Assembly: GCA_016861025.1 (NCBI GenBank) | Contig: BOKO01000008.1 | Coordinates: forward strand, 1 to 64,000 | Direction: 5' to 3' | DNA: 64,000 nt | Origin: Chloroflexota bacterium | GTDB taxonomy: Bacteria > Chloroflexota > Anaerolineae > Caldilineales > Caldilineaceae | Part shown: positions 19,567 through 28,358 of the stretch, piece after piece | Layout: every line of letters begins with the position of its first letter | How positions within the stretch are numbered: the stretch's first letter is position 1 | Notes under the pieces: model-generated | What the model was told of the DNA's origin: nothing | What the model saw: only the letters and a program-made list of their open reading frames with translations | The model's database searches: none | Made by a program: the position numbers and the translations under genes

Positions 19567-20097
19567 ATGCCGCTCACCCTGATCGCCACGAAGGGGCATC
19601 CGGCGACCGGCAAGAGCGCCGTAGCGCGCGGCGTGGCGCAGCGGCTGCACATTCCGCTGATCGACAAGGACGACATCAAGGATCATGTGCTTGGTCTGCC
19701 GCAAGCCAATGATCTGGCGTATGCCGTGATGTGGCAAATTGCCGAGACGCAGCTAGCGCTGGGGCTGAGCGTGCTCGCCGTGTCGCCGCTCTCCTATCCG
19801 GTCGGCTACGAAACCGCAGCGCGGATTGCTGCACGACAGCGTGCAAAATTGCTTGTTGTGGAAACAATTCTTGACGAAGCCGAATGGCGACGCCGCCTCG
19901 ATGCGCGCACGCCCGGCTACTCGTCGCACAAAATCAGCGGGTGGGCGGCGATGCAGGAGATGCTGCGCCAGTATGACGGCTGCTGGCAATATCCCATCGC
20001 CGCCGAACATCATCTTGTGCTCGACGCTGCGCAGCCGGTCAACACGCTGGTGGACGCAGTGGTGGAGCGACTCACACAGAAGGACGTGCGCGCATGA
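19567..20097 (+). CDS. P-loop kinase-like ATPase (AAA_33 type)
   Basis: 176 aa from the ATG at 19567; 19531 is an alternative. The Walker A motif GHPATGKSAVARGVAQRL is followed by LIDKDDIKD, the pattern of small zeta-toxin/gluconokinase-like kinases. A late WRRRLDAR with Arg residues resembles a lid region. Substrate unknown. Its stop overlaps the aroKB start by 4 bp (ATGA), so it is coupled to aromatic biosynthesis genes, though a role in that pathway is not established. Confidence 0.7.
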   Translation: MPLTLIATKGHPATGKSAVARGVAQRLHIPLIDKDDIKDHVLGLPQANDLAYAVMWQIAETQLALGLSVLAVSPLSYPVGYETAARIAARQRAKLLVVETILDEAEWRRRLDARTPGYSSHKISGWAAMQEMLRQYDGCWQYPIAAEHHLVLDAAQPVNTLVDAVVERLTQKDVRA

Positions 20098-21701
20098 CGC
20101 AGCCAATCATGTCTAGCCAGAATATCGTGCTCACCGGCTTCATGGGCGTCGGCAAGAGCACGGTCGGGCGCATCCTCAGCGAGCGGCTCAACCGGCGCTT
20201 TGTCGACATGGACGCCGTGCTGGTCGAGCGCTTTGGCAAACCGATTCCGGCGATTTTTGCCGAGGAAGGCGAGGAGGCGTTTCGCATCGCCGAAGCGCGG
20301 CTCTGCCAGGAGCTGGCGCAGGAGCAGAACCTGGTGATCAGCACCGGCGGCGGCGCGCTGGTCAACAGCGCAAGCCGTGAGGCGCTGGAACGCACCGGCA
20401 CGGTCGTCTGCCTGCACGCCGCCGAGCAGGTGATTCTGGAACGGCTGGCGGCGGCAACCGATCGCCCGCTGCTGCCCGGCGAGGCGGACGAACGCCGCCA
20501 GCGCGTGCATGCGCTTTTGCAGCAGCGGCGGCTTGCCTACGGCGCCATCGCCTATCAGGTCGACACCACCGCGCTGAGCGCCGAGGAGGTCGCCGATCAG
20601 GTGCTCGACGCCGCGCTCGCCAACCAGGAGGCGGCGGGCTTGACCCGCATCCCCGTCTACTCGCCGACGGGCGACTATGACCTGCTGCTCGGCAACGGGC
20701 TGCTTGCCGACGCCGGACGTCTGCTGGTCAACCGCGGTCTGCGCCCGGGCGTCGCTGCAATTGTCACCAACGCAATGATCGTGCAACACGCCGAAACGCT
20801 GCGCGACAGCCTGGCAGCGGCGGGCTTCGAGCCGGTGATCTGTCTGGCGCCGGAAGGCGAGCAACACAAAACGCTGGAGAGCGTGCAGGGTCTCTATGCG
20901 CAGTTTGTGGATGCAGGTCTTGATCGCCAGAGCGCCGTGATCGCGGTCGGCGGCGGCGTGATCGGCGACATGGCCGGCTTTGCCGCCGCAACTTATCTGC
21001 GCGGCGTGCCCTTTGTGCAGGTTCCCACGTCACTGCTGGCGATGGTGGATGCCTCGGTCGGCGGCAAAACCGGCGTCGATCTGCCGCAGGGCAAGAACCT
21101 GGTCGGCGCGTTCAAGCAGCCGGTCGCAGTGTTGATGGACATGGCGACGCTCTCCACGCTGCCTTCCGACGAGTTCCGCGCAGGGCTGGCGGAGGTGGTC
21201 AAACACGGCGTCATCGGCGCGCCGCGGCTCTTCATGCAACTGGAGGAGGAGGGCCCGGTCAATCTGCTGCAACTGGTGGCGGACGCCGTGCGCGTCAAGG
21301 TGCGCATCGTCGAGCTGGACCCCTATGAGCGCAACGTGCGCGCCCATCTCAACCTGGGTCACACCTTTGGTCACGCCATCGAACAGGTCAGCCAATACAG
21401 TGTACGTCACGGCGAGGCGGTGGCGGTGGGCATGGTTGCCGCCGCCAACATGGCGGTCGAGCTGGGCCGTTGTGATGCGGCGCTGGCCGAACGCATCTAC
21501 ACGCTGTTGGATCGGCTAGGGCTGCCGGTGAGCGTCTCCGGCTACAGCGTCGAGGCGATCCACGCGGCGATGGCGCACGACAAAAAGCGCGCCGGCAAAA
21601 AGCTGCGCTTTATCATCCCACAGGCGTTGGGCGACGTGGTCATGATCGACGACCCCGGCGAGGCAATCGTGCGCCGTGCGATTCAGTCGGTCGTGGCGTA
21701 G
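20094..21701 (+). CDS. aroKB: fused shikimate kinase / 3-dehydroquinate synthase
   Basis: 535 aa. Residues 1-175 are shikimate kinase: P-loop GFMGVGKS (15-22), D in FVDMDAVLVERFGKPI, and ISTGGGAL for shikimate binding. Residues 180-535 are 3-dehydroquinate synthase: IAVGGGVIGDMAGFAAATYL, PTSLLAMVDASVGGKTGVDL, AEVVKHGVIG, and GHTFGHAIEQ with its zinc-site His and Glu residues. The two enzymes catalyse the fifth and second steps of the shikimate pathway. The reading frame is open across the junction, so this is a true fusion. Confidence 0.94.
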   Translation: MTQPIMSSQNIVLTGFMGVGKSTVGRILSERLNRRFVDMDAVLVERFGKPIPAIFAEEGEEAFRIAEARLCQELAQEQNLVISTGGGALVNSASREALERTGTVVCLHAAEQVILERLAAATDRPLLPGEADERRQRVHALLQQRRLAYGAIAYQVDTTALSAEEVADQVLDAALANQEAAGLTRIPVYSPTGDYDLLLGNGLLADAGRLLVNRGLRPGVAAIVTNAMIVQHAETLRDSLAAAGFEPVICLAPEGEQHKTLESVQGLYAQFVDAGLDRQSAVIAVGGGVIGDMAGFAAATYLRGVPFVQVPTSLLAMVDASVGGKTGVDLPQGKNLVGAFKQPVAVLMDMATLSTLPSDEFRAGLAEVVKHGVIGAPRLFMQLEEEGPVNLLQLVADAVRVKVRIVELDPYERNVRAHLNLGHTFGHAIEQVSQYSVRHGEAVAVGMVAAANMAVELGRCDAALAERIYTLLDRLGLPVSVSGYSVEAIHAAMAHDKKRAGKKLRFIIPQALGDVVMIDDPGEAIVRRAIQSVVA

Positions 21702-21704
21702 CGG

Positions 21705-22871
21705 GTGACTGTGCGCACCTTTCATCGCGACCGCTACACCTGGCTCGCCTATCTGCTGCTTGGCTACTTTGCCTATTTGCAGGCGGCGTTGGGGCCGTTG
21801 ATGCCCTTTGTGCGCAGCGAGCTGAATCTGAGCTACACGGTCGGCGGGCTGCACCTGAGCGCGTTTGCTGCCGGCATGATCGGCGCGGGCTTGCTGGCGG
21901 CGTCGCTGGCGCGCCGTTTTGGGCGGCGTGTGCTGCTGTGGGGCGGCGCTGCCGGTATGAGCGTTGGCTCGCTGCTCCTGGTCAGCGCGGCGCACGTCGT
22001 CGCCACGATCGGCGCGGCGTTTGTGATGGGCTTCCTCGGCACGCTGATGCTGACAATGATTCCGGCCACACTCAGCGATCATCATCAGGAGCTGCGGGCG
22101 ACCGCGCTCACCGAGTCGAATGTGGTGGCGATGCTCTGCGCCGGGCTGTCGCCGCTCTTGATCGGGCTGTTTCAGCGCACGCTGTTTGGCTGGCGCGGCG
22201 CGCTGCTGGCAGCGATCGTGGCGCTGCTGCTGATTGCCGCGTTCAACTGGCGTACGCCGATCCCGCCGCCGCGCCTCTCCGCAGCGCAGCAGAAACGTGC
22301 AGGGCGGCTGCCGTACATGTTCTGGCTGATCTGGGTGGTGCTGATCCTGTGCGTGGCGATGGAGTGGATTATGGTCGGCTGGAGCACCGATTTTCTGCGC
22401 GGCGTGATCAGTCTCGAAGCCAGCGACGCGGCAATGCTGGTCAGCGTCTTTTTTGTCGGCGCGGTGTTGGGACGCACCGCCAACAGTCGATGGACGCTGC
22501 GCACACCGGTGCGCACGCTGCTGCTGACGATGCTGGGCGTGGTTGCCGTCGGTTTTCCGATCTTCTGGCTCGTGCGCATTCCGGCGCTTGCTGTGATTGG
22601 GCTAGGCATTACTGGCTTCGGCATCGGCGCGCTCTTTCCGCTCGGCTTGTCGATGGCGCTCACCATCGCTGCCGACAATGCGGACACGGCAAGTGGCTAC
22701 ATGTCACTGGCCGCAGGGCTGGCGATCCTGGCGGCGCCCTTCACGCTCGGCGTGCTTGCCGACCAGTTTGACCTTGTCACGGCGTTTGCCGCAATGGTGG
22801 TGCTGATTGTCAGCGCGCTGGTGCTGACGCTCGCCGTCCGCTACGACGCTGCCAGCAAACACCCGCAGTGA
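21705..22871 (+). CDS. MFS transporter
   Basis: 388 aa, GTG start 4 bp after aroKB. About 12 membrane helices; the loop between helices 2 and 3 reads RRFGRRVLLWGG, typical of the major facilitator superfamily, and a central basic loop (AQQKRAGRLPY) separates two six-helix halves. Substrate unknown. Location at the end of the aro run suggests co-transcription, but a metabolite link is only inference. Confidence 0.85.
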   Translation: MTVRTFHRDRYTWLAYLLLGYFAYLQAALGPLMPFVRSELNLSYTVGGLHLSAFAAGMIGAGLLAASLARRFGRRVLLWGGAAGMSVGSLLLVSAAHVVATIGAAFVMGFLGTLMLTMIPATLSDHHQELRATALTESNVVAMLCAGLSPLLIGLFQRTLFGWRGALLAAIVALLLIAAFNWRTPIPPPRLSAAQQKRAGRLPYMFWLIWVVLILCVAMEWIMVGWSTDFLRGVISLEASDAAMLVSVFFVGAVLGRTANSRWTLRTPVRTLLLTMLGVVAVGFPIFWLVRIPALAVIGLGITGFGIGALFPLGLSMALTIAADNADTASGYMSLAAGLAILAAPFTLGVLADQFDLVTAFAAMVVLIVSALVLTLAVRYDAASKHPQ

Positions 22872-22975
22872 TCCCCTCTGCGTAATGCACAATCTGCGGA
22901 TCAAGCAAGGCTGTCGACGACTTCATCAACTCCGACGCAAAGGCGCAACGACGCGGAGAAACGCAGCGTGTCTCA

Positions 22976-23045
22976 GGTAGGGATATCAATACATTGTGTC
23001 GTTCTGCGTTATGTGAACCGGACACGATGTATCGATGTCCCTACC
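22976..23045. repeat. 70-bp imperfect palindrome between convergent genes
   Basis: The element opens with GGTAGGGATATCAATACA and closes with its near-perfect inverse ending TCGATGTCCCTACC; the arms are about 26 bp with few mismatches. It lies in the gap between the MFS gene and the convergent DUF4432 gene and could act as a bidirectional terminator or a mobile palindromic repeat. Confidence 0.75.
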
Positions 23046-23072
23046 CTGGCATCTGCTTCGCCTGCGCCAATG

Positions 23073-24158
23073 CTAGGCTGCGTAGTCTGTGAGCGCAATA
23101 TCCACCGGATGTCCGCTGCGTTGGATGGCGGCGACGCGCGCACGTGCGGCGATGACCTCCTCGGCGCCGTCGAGCACGGTGAGCCGATTGTAGAAGACAT
23201 GGCGTTCGCCCGCGCCAAGCTGCACCAGGCGACCGCTGCGCGCGGCGCGGTTCTGTCCCTCCGGCAGACAGTTGCCCGGTTCGACGCCGCAAACATACGT
23301 TCCCTGACGGTAGTTCTTCCACTGCGTCAGGTAGGGTTCGTGCGTCGTGTCCCACTCAAGCGCCAGCCCAAAACGCGCGCCGGCCAGCACGGCCAGCGCG
23401 CGGCGATCCTGGCCTGCCAGCACCTGATGGAAGAAAACTTCCTCCAGGTGGCGCGGCATGGCAGCGTGATAATGGGCCCAATCATGATGCGCCGAGGCGG
23501 CTTGCATGTCGCGCAGAGTCACGGTGTTGTGCGCAACATGCAGTTCAACGCCGTCCTGCACCAGCGGATAGCCAAAGTTGAAGTGGTGGAGCAGCATGAA
23601 AGGCGTCGCCACATCGTAGCGATTCTCGAAGACGTCGATGATCTCGATTGTCGGTTCGCCGAGCGTCAGCCGCACTGTGCGCGTGAGGTGTAGCTGCTCG
23701 CCAAAGAGCGACGCCTCCGCCACTTCGCCCGTGACTTCGGCGACGTAGCGATCCTCACGCCAGCCCGCGTTGACGGCGATGTTGTAGGCGCGCAGCAGGC
23801 TGAAGTCGCCATGCAGGTCACGATGCTGACCGCTGCGGGCGTCGTGCTCTGGCGGCCCGGCGTGGCGCAGTCCGCACGTCACCAGCACGCCGCCGTTGAA
23901 GAGCCGCAGCCAGCCGCCGCCAAAATCCGGCGCGTGCGGCGAACCCTGACTGATCCAGGTCAGCGGGCGCCCGTTGTGCGCCGCCAACCAGATGTCCAGC
24001 CCACGGTCGGGCAGCAAGGTTAGCGTCAACCCGCTGCTGTTGTAGCCGTCGATGACGCGCAACCCATTGGACAGCGTCGCCTGCCGCCAGTCGATGAACT
24101 GGCGCATATCCACGCTGTGCTGGGCAAGAGTCTCTCGGCTTAAATCGAACGTTGCCAT
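23073..24158 (-). CDS. DUF4432 family aldose 1-epimerase-like protein
   Basis: 361 aa from the second ATG (24158). AGGAGG at 24164-24169 is spaced 5 nt from it but only 2 nt from the ATG at 24161. The fold is galactose mutarotase-like: early LLPDRGLDIWLAAHNG, then GGWLRLFNGGVLVTCGL with HGDFSLLRAY, and a late VCGVEPGNCLPEG, which are DUF4432 signatures. DUF4432 proteins often sit in sugar-catabolic clusters and probably bind or epimerise a sugar. No transporter or kinase for a sugar is adjacent. Confidence 0.85.
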   Translation of the reverse strand: MATFDLSRETLAQHSVDMRQFIDWRQATLSNGLRVIDGYNSSGLTLTLLPDRGLDIWLAAHNGRPLTWISQGSPHAPDFGGGWLRLFNGGVLVTCGLRHAGPPEHDARSGQHRDLHGDFSLLRAYNIAVNAGWREDRYVAEVTGEVAEASLFGEQLHLTRTVRLTLGEPTIEIIDVFENRYDVATPFMLLHHFNFGYPLVQDGVELHVAHNTVTLRDMQAASAHHDWAHYHAAMPRHLEEVFFHQVLAGQDRRALAVLAGARFGLALEWDTTHEPYLTQWKNYRQGTYVCGVEPGNCLPEGQNRAARSGRLVQLGAGERHVFYNRLTVLDGAEEVIAARARVAAIQRSGHPVDIALTDYAA

Positions 24159-24478
24159 CATCGCCTCCTATATCGCTTTGTTATGTTGATCAGCCCTGTC
24201 TGTTTCAGGTTTTTCCAGACATAGTATGGTTATGGCGGACAAGGCTACAATGGATGCAGACAGGAACGGATGCGGTTCACCGGACGGAATCGTGAATCCG
24301 TTCCCGTCCGGGTCCGCTGTAATCCTGGTCTCAACTTCATTGTACTACATTGCCGCGCGGCGCAAGACTACATGGTAATGTAGCCCGCTGCGGCGCAATC
24401 TGGTCTACAATCAAGAGCAGAACAGGATGTTTTGTAGGCCCGCCCGCTGCGGGCGACCAAACCAACAAGGATCGAGCG
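24159..24478. other. 320-bp gap with two palindromic elements
   Basis: No gene. It holds a hairpin at 24259-24308 (GACAGGAACGGAT paired with ATCCGTTCCCGTC, with an inner GTTCAC/GTGAA stem) and a second at 24345-24383 (CTACATT/AATGTAG around a GCCGCGCGGC core). Copies of a TGTAGGCCCGC-like stretch follow at about 24380 and 24433. No clear promoter stands out for either divergent gene. Confidence 0.6.
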
Positions 24479-25360
24479 ATGAAATACGATGGCGCACTTC
24501 GATGGCTCATTCCCCCGATCATAATTTTGACGCTGGTTGCTGTACTGGCGGGTCTGTGGCCCGGCGACGGTGCATCCTTCCCTCTCACCAGTTTCCGCGG
24601 CGAGGAGGTCACGATCAATGCACGCGGCCTCTACTACTGGGACACGGTCAGCATGGCGGCGCAGATGCAAGCCAACGACCTGATCATGCTGGTGGTCGGG
24701 CTGCCGCTGCTGGCGGTGAGTTTCTGGCTGGCGTTGCGCGGTTCACTGCGCGCCCGGCTGCTGATGACCGGCACGCTCGGCTTTGTGCTCTACACCTACA
24801 TCACCATGTGCGTTGGCGCCAACTACAACCAGCTTTTTCTGGTCTACGTGGCGCTCTTTGCGCTGAGTCTCTACGCCCTGATCCTGAGCATGATGTCTTT
24901 CGATCTGGCGACGCTGCCTACGCACTTCTCGGCGAAGCTGCCGCGGCGCTGGATTGCAGGCGTACTCTTTTTGGCGGCGGCGTTTCTCACGCTGGCGTGG
25001 CTCGGGCGGATTGCGCCGACGATCACGCAGGCGCAGCTTCCGCCGCTCGAGAACACGACCAGCCTCTTCATCCAGGCGATGGATCTGGCGATCGTTGTGC
25101 CGCTGTGTGTGCTGGCGGGTGTGCTGCTGCTCAGACGCAGCGCATGGGGCTATCTGCTCGGTTCGGTGGCGCTGATGAAATTCGTCACGCTGGGGCTGGC
25201 GGTGACGACGATGGGGCTGAACATGGCGCGCGTCGGCGTGCCGGTCAGCGTGGTGGAGTTGGTCGTCTTTCCAGTGATCATGTTGCTCAATCTGGTGATG
25301 GCTCTTCTACTGCTGAAGAACTTGGGGGAATGCAATGAGTATTCTGGACGCACAGCGTGA
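24479..25360 (+). CDS. hypothetical multi-pass membrane protein
   Basis: 293 aa from the ATG at 24479, preceded by AAGGA; a longer in-frame start at 24350 would read through palindromic repeats. Seven to eight membrane helices. The first extracytoplasmic loop (GDGASFPLTSFRGEEVTINARGLYYWDT region) is polar. I do not recognise the family. It overlaps the next membrane-protein gene by 26 bp, so the two products are probably made together. Confidence 0.6.
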   Translation: MKYDGALRWLIPPIIILTLVAVLAGLWPGDGASFPLTSFRGEEVTINARGLYYWDTVSMAAQMQANDLIMLVVGLPLLAVSFWLALRGSLRARLLMTGTLGFVLYTYITMCVGANYNQLFLVYVALFALSLYALILSMMSFDLATLPTHFSAKLPRRWIAGVLFLAAAFLTLAWLGRIAPTITQAQLPPLENTTSLFIQAMDLAIVVPLCVLAGVLLLRRSAWGYLLGSVALMKFVTLGLAVTTMGLNMARVGVPVSVVELVVFPVIMLLNLVMALLLLKNLGECNEYSGRTA

Positions 25361-25898
25361 GATGCGCCGCGCCTTCCTGGGTGGGTTCGCCGGCCAGTTG
25401 ATCGCTGGCGTCATCTGGGCGGCGTCGGCGGCATTCACGCTGCTCGCTGCGCCAAATGTGGGGATCGCCGTGCTCTTTTTCGGGAGCATGGCGATCTTCC
25501 CGTTGACGCAAGGATTGTTGCGGTTGATTGGGCGTCCGGCAAAGGTGGGTGCAGAAAACGGGCTGTGGGCGTTGGGGGCGCAGATTGCCTTCACGGTTCC
25601 GCTCAATTTTCTGCTGGTCTTTGCAGCGACATTCTATCGACACGACTGGTTCTATCCGGCGGCGATGATTGCGGTGGGCGCACATTACCTGCCCTTCGTC
25701 ACGCTGTACGGCATGCGCATGTTTGCGGTGTTGGGTGCGCTGCTGGTTGGCGCCGGAACTGCGCTGGCAATGGTTGGAACGCCGTTCTTGAGCTTTGGCG
25801 GCTGGCTTGGCGCGGCGCTGTTGATCGCCTTTGCCTTGATCGGGCGATGGCAGGTGCTGGCGGAAGAGCGCGGCCTGAATTTCACCGATGGAGCGTGA
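25335..25898 (+). CDS. hypothetical membrane protein
   Basis: 187 aa, five to six membrane helices, few charged residues inside them. A GGGGAA stretch precedes the ATG, which lies inside the upstream gene's 3' end. The pattern GGFAGQLIAGVIWAASAAFT followed by Phe/Gly-rich helices recalls small uncharacterised membrane families, but I cannot name one. It ends 3 bp before the GNAT gene. Confidence 0.6.
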   Translation: MSILDAQREMRRAFLGGFAGQLIAGVIWAASAAFTLLAAPNVGIAVLFFGSMAIFPLTQGLLRLIGRPAKVGAENGLWALGAQIAFTVPLNFLLVFAATFYRHDWFYPAAMIAVGAHYLPFVTLYGMRMFAVLGALLVGAGTALAMVGTPFLSFGGWLGAALLIAFALIGRWQVLAEERGLNFTDGA

Positions 25899-25901
25899 AC
25901 C

Positions 25902-26492
25902 ATGCCTATCCCCACGTCAACCGCAGGCTACTGGCAGGGCGCCGACATTCGATTACGCCCGATGCACGTTGATGATGTCAAGTTGTGGCTTGCTGAGGAG
26001 CGCGTGGACAGCGAGACCGTGCGCTTTCTGAACTACGGCATCGACCTGCCGAAGTCGGAGCAGATGGCGCAGGAGTTCGCTGCACGCTACGCCGAGTTCA
26101 ACCATCGTGACGAGCGTATCATGTTCTCCATCGAGACGTTGGGGGGTGAACTGGTCGGCGGCATCAACATCCACTCGATGGATCGCAAGAACGGCGTCTT
26201 CGAGACCGGCACGCGCATCTACAGCGCCTATCGCGGGCGCGGCTATGGCTTTCAGGCAAAGGTGATTGTGCTGCGCTATGCCTTTCACGAGCTGCGCTTT
26301 CAGAAGTACAACATCCGCTGCATCGAGAGTAATCAGCCGATGGTGCGCCACGCCGAACGGCTCGGCTGCCAGGCGGAAGGACGCATCCGTCGCCATATTT
26401 ATACAAATGGCCGCTATTATGATGAGTTAATCTTTGGTCTGACGCGTGAGGAATTCGATGTACTTGAGGAACGGCTACGCGCTCATCACTGA
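25902..26492 (+). CDS. GNAT N-acetyltransferase (RimJ/RimL-like)
   Basis: 196 aa. It begins with IRLRPMHVDDVKLWLAEE and has a GGINIHSMDRKNGVFETGT strand pair, then the acetyl-CoA loop region YRGRGYGFQAKVIVLRYAF and NIRCIESNQPMVRHAERLG, all typical of RimJ/RimL or SpeG-like acetyltransferases. Substrate unknown. Co-directional and only 3 bp after the membrane-protein gene. Confidence 0.87.
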   Translation: MPIPTSTAGYWQGADIRLRPMHVDDVKLWLAEERVDSETVRFLNYGIDLPKSEQMAQEFAARYAEFNHRDERIMFSIETLGGELVGGINIHSMDRKNGVFETGTRIYSAYRGRGYGFQAKVIVLRYAFHELRFQKYNIRCIESNQPMVRHAERLGCQAEGRIRRHIYTNGRYYDELIFGLTREEFDVLEERLRAHH

Positions 26493-26546
26493 GGCGCCGT
26501 CAGTGGAATGATCTGCGCAGGAGGGACGCTCTGAGGGTGCTTGCGC

Positions 26547-26825
26547 CTAGAGCGTCTCCTTTTGGATGAAAAAGCGCCCAAAAATCAGCAGGAGAACCAT
26601 GGCGCCGACAACGCCATAGATAAATTCACCGAAGTAGCTCCAGTTTGAGATGGGCGGAATGCGCAGATAGTCGAACAGCCAGTGGCCGACATACGCTCCC
26701 ACGACGCCTAACGCAATGTTGCCAAAGATGCCAAGCCCCTGGCCGTGCAGCACAATGGCGGCAAACCAGCCAGACGCTGCACCAATGCACGCCATCATGA
26801 AGATCGCAAACCAGAAGTCGTTCAT
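26547..26825 (-). CDS. GlsB/YeaQ/YmgE-type small membrane protein
   Basis: 92 aa from the second of two tandem ATGs, which sits at better spacing from the GGGGAGGG ribosome site than the ATG at 26828. Three membrane helices with the family patterns GAASGWFAAIVLHGQGLGIFGN and GVVGAYVGHWLF. Transglycosylase-associated proteins of this kind are small envelope stress proteins of unknown mechanism. Confidence 0.85.
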   Translation of the reverse strand: MNDFWFAIFMMACIGAASGWFAAIVLHGQGLGIFGNIALGVVGAYVGHWLFDYLRIPPISNWSYFGEFIYGVVGAMVLLLIFGRFFIQKETL

Positions 26826-27014
26826 CATCCCTCCCCCGCCTGAGAACAACCAGAGTGACATTCTATCAGCGTTCAGAAATGAGCAGCAATCGATCTCGCG
26901 AAAAACGCTGGACAGCAGCACCGTTGACATGGGCAATTATCCTCCTACTGTAGAATCCTAGCGATGGAGATGATCGGCGTCAACGGCGGCTTGTCGTATG
27001 AATGATATGAATTT

Positions 27015-27055
27015 GGGTGTATGCTGTGACCGCAAATCGGACAAAGCATACACCC
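27015..27055 (-). terminator. hairpin downstream of the Gfo/Idh/MocA gene
   Basis: A perfect 11-bp inverted repeat (GGGTGTATGCT 27015-27025, AGCATACACCC 27045-27055) with a 19-nt loop lies 30 bp after the stop codon of the leftward oxidoreductase. The U tract is weak (AAATTCATAT), so termination efficiency is uncertain. Confidence 0.5.
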
Positions 27056-27084
27056 CCAAACACACCAATTGTCGGTTCGCTGGA

Positions 27085-28194
27085 TTATATCGGGCGCGCT
27101 GTGGAAACTGATTGCGCCAATACATCCTCGGCGGTCACTTCGCGCCCCATCCGCTCCGAAAGATAGATGCCCTCTGAGATCAGCATTGTATTGAGCGCAC
27201 ATTGCGCCGACGGAATCAGCGGCACGCGACCCTGCAGCGCTGCGATCCAATGTTGTTGCGGGCCGTCGTAGGCGTCGCCATCCTGTGCAACATTGTGTAG
27301 CCGCCAATCGAACGCGCCCATGTTGGCGGTGGCGTCGAAGTCGAGGTGCCCAAGCCCGAAAAAGTAGCCGAATGGGTCGAGCCTGACGCCGCCGCGGCTG
27401 CCCAGGATCATACTGCTGCCCAGGGTGTCGACGTGCGCAGCCCACGACTCGGCGATGTCCATTGTGATCCCATTGTCAAAATGCACAAAGCCGACGCCCA
27501 GCTCCTCCACGTTGTAGCCGCTGATCTCGCGGCGGCGTTCGTCCATGTCGATCTCCTGGTAGGTGCGCCCGGTGATACGGGTCACCTTTGGGTTGCCAAT
27601 CAACCAAAGCGCAGTGGCGATGTGATAGACGCCCATGTCGTAGAGTGCACCGCCAGCCGAATGCTCTTTCTGCACGAAGGTGGGGCTGCCGTAGCCATCG
27701 ACGAACGGACGCCCGCGCCGGCGATGGCCGACCGAACGCACGTGATAAAGTTTGCCAAGCTGTCCTGCTTCGATCAGATATTTTGCCGCTTTCGCCTCAT
27801 TTGCAAACATGGTGATAAATTGGATCGCCAGTTTTCTCCCCGTCGCCTGCGCAGTCTCCCACATTTTCACTGCATCGACGTAAGCGCCCGCCATCGGTTT
27901 CTCGCAAAAGACATCCTTGCCCGCCTCGAGCGCAGCTACAGTCGCCGGCATGTGATAGTTGTTATGCAAGCATACATCGACAGCCTGAATGTCGTCGCGC
28001 GCCAACAGATCGTGTGCTTTGGTGTAGACGTGCGCAATGTTGTATCGGGCGGCGACGCGCTGCGCTTCCGCCTCGTTGACATCGGCAATGGCAACGATCT
28101 CGACGTTGGACATGCCTGCATAGGTCTCGACGTGGCGCTTGCCAATTTGTCCTACGCCGATGACGCCGACGCGAACTTTCTCTGAATGACTCAT
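27085..28194 (-). CDS. Gfo/Idh/MocA family NAD(P)-dependent oxidoreductase
   Basis: 369 aa from the ATG at 28194, which has AAAGGAA upstream; a longer frame to 28368 crosses the promoter region. The N-terminal Rossmann motif VRVGVIGVGQIGKRHVETYA, the EKPMAG motif (VFCEKPMAGAYVDAVK) with its catalytic Lys, and a C-terminal substrate domain with GGALYDMGVYHI support the family. These enzymes oxidise or epimerise sugars and cyclitols. It is divergent from the P450 gene. Confidence 0.92.
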   Translation of the reverse strand: MSHSEKVRVGVIGVGQIGKRHVETYAGMSNVEIVAIADVNEAEAQRVAARYNIAHVYTKAHDLLARDDIQAVDVCLHNNYHMPATVAALEAGKDVFCEKPMAGAYVDAVKMWETAQATGRKLAIQFITMFANEAKAAKYLIEAGQLGKLYHVRSVGHRRRGRPFVDGYGSPTFVQKEHSAGGALYDMGVYHIATALWLIGNPKVTRITGRTYQEIDMDERRREISGYNVEELGVGFVHFDNGITMDIAESWAAHVDTLGSSMILGSRGGVRLDPFGYFFGLGHLDFDATANMGAFDWRLHNVAQDGDAYDGPQQHWIAALQGRVPLIPSAQCALNTMLISEGIYLSERMGREVTAEDVLAQSVSTARPI

Positions 28195-28228
28195 ATCCGA
28201 TTCCTTTGAGTGATGAATTGAATTGCAG

Positions 28229-28242
28229 ACGTCAAGTGACGT
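28229..28242. promoter_or_regulatory. operator-like palindrome between divergent genes
   Basis: ACGTCA-AG-TGACGT is a perfect 6-bp inverted repeat with a 2-bp centre, 35 bp upstream of the oxidoreductase start and 70 bp before the P450 -10 box. The form fits a dimeric regulator site. No regulator gene is adjacent. Confidence 0.4.
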
Positions 28243-28311
28243 TATAGACAAGATATTATCACGGGCAAGCGCATGTGCATGGATTGTCGCCCCGCTAGAG
28301 TTCTGGTATTC

Positions 28312-28317
28312 TATAAT
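28312..28317 (+). promoter_or_regulatory. TATAAT -10 for the P450 gene
   Basis: A perfect TATAAT lies 41 nt before the P450 ATG. A TTGTCG at 28284 is too far away (22 bp) to be an ideal -35. Confidence 0.45.
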
Positions 28318-28358
28318 GCCCCGTTTGGCGAAAACATATCTTTCACGGAGGTGTTGCC

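Noticed and set aside
26945..27049. 34-aa minus-strand frame with a CPICGH zinc-finger-like motif
   Set aside because: It coincides with the 11-bp-stem hairpin at 27015-27055, has no ribosome site, and the Cys residues come from the loop sequence.
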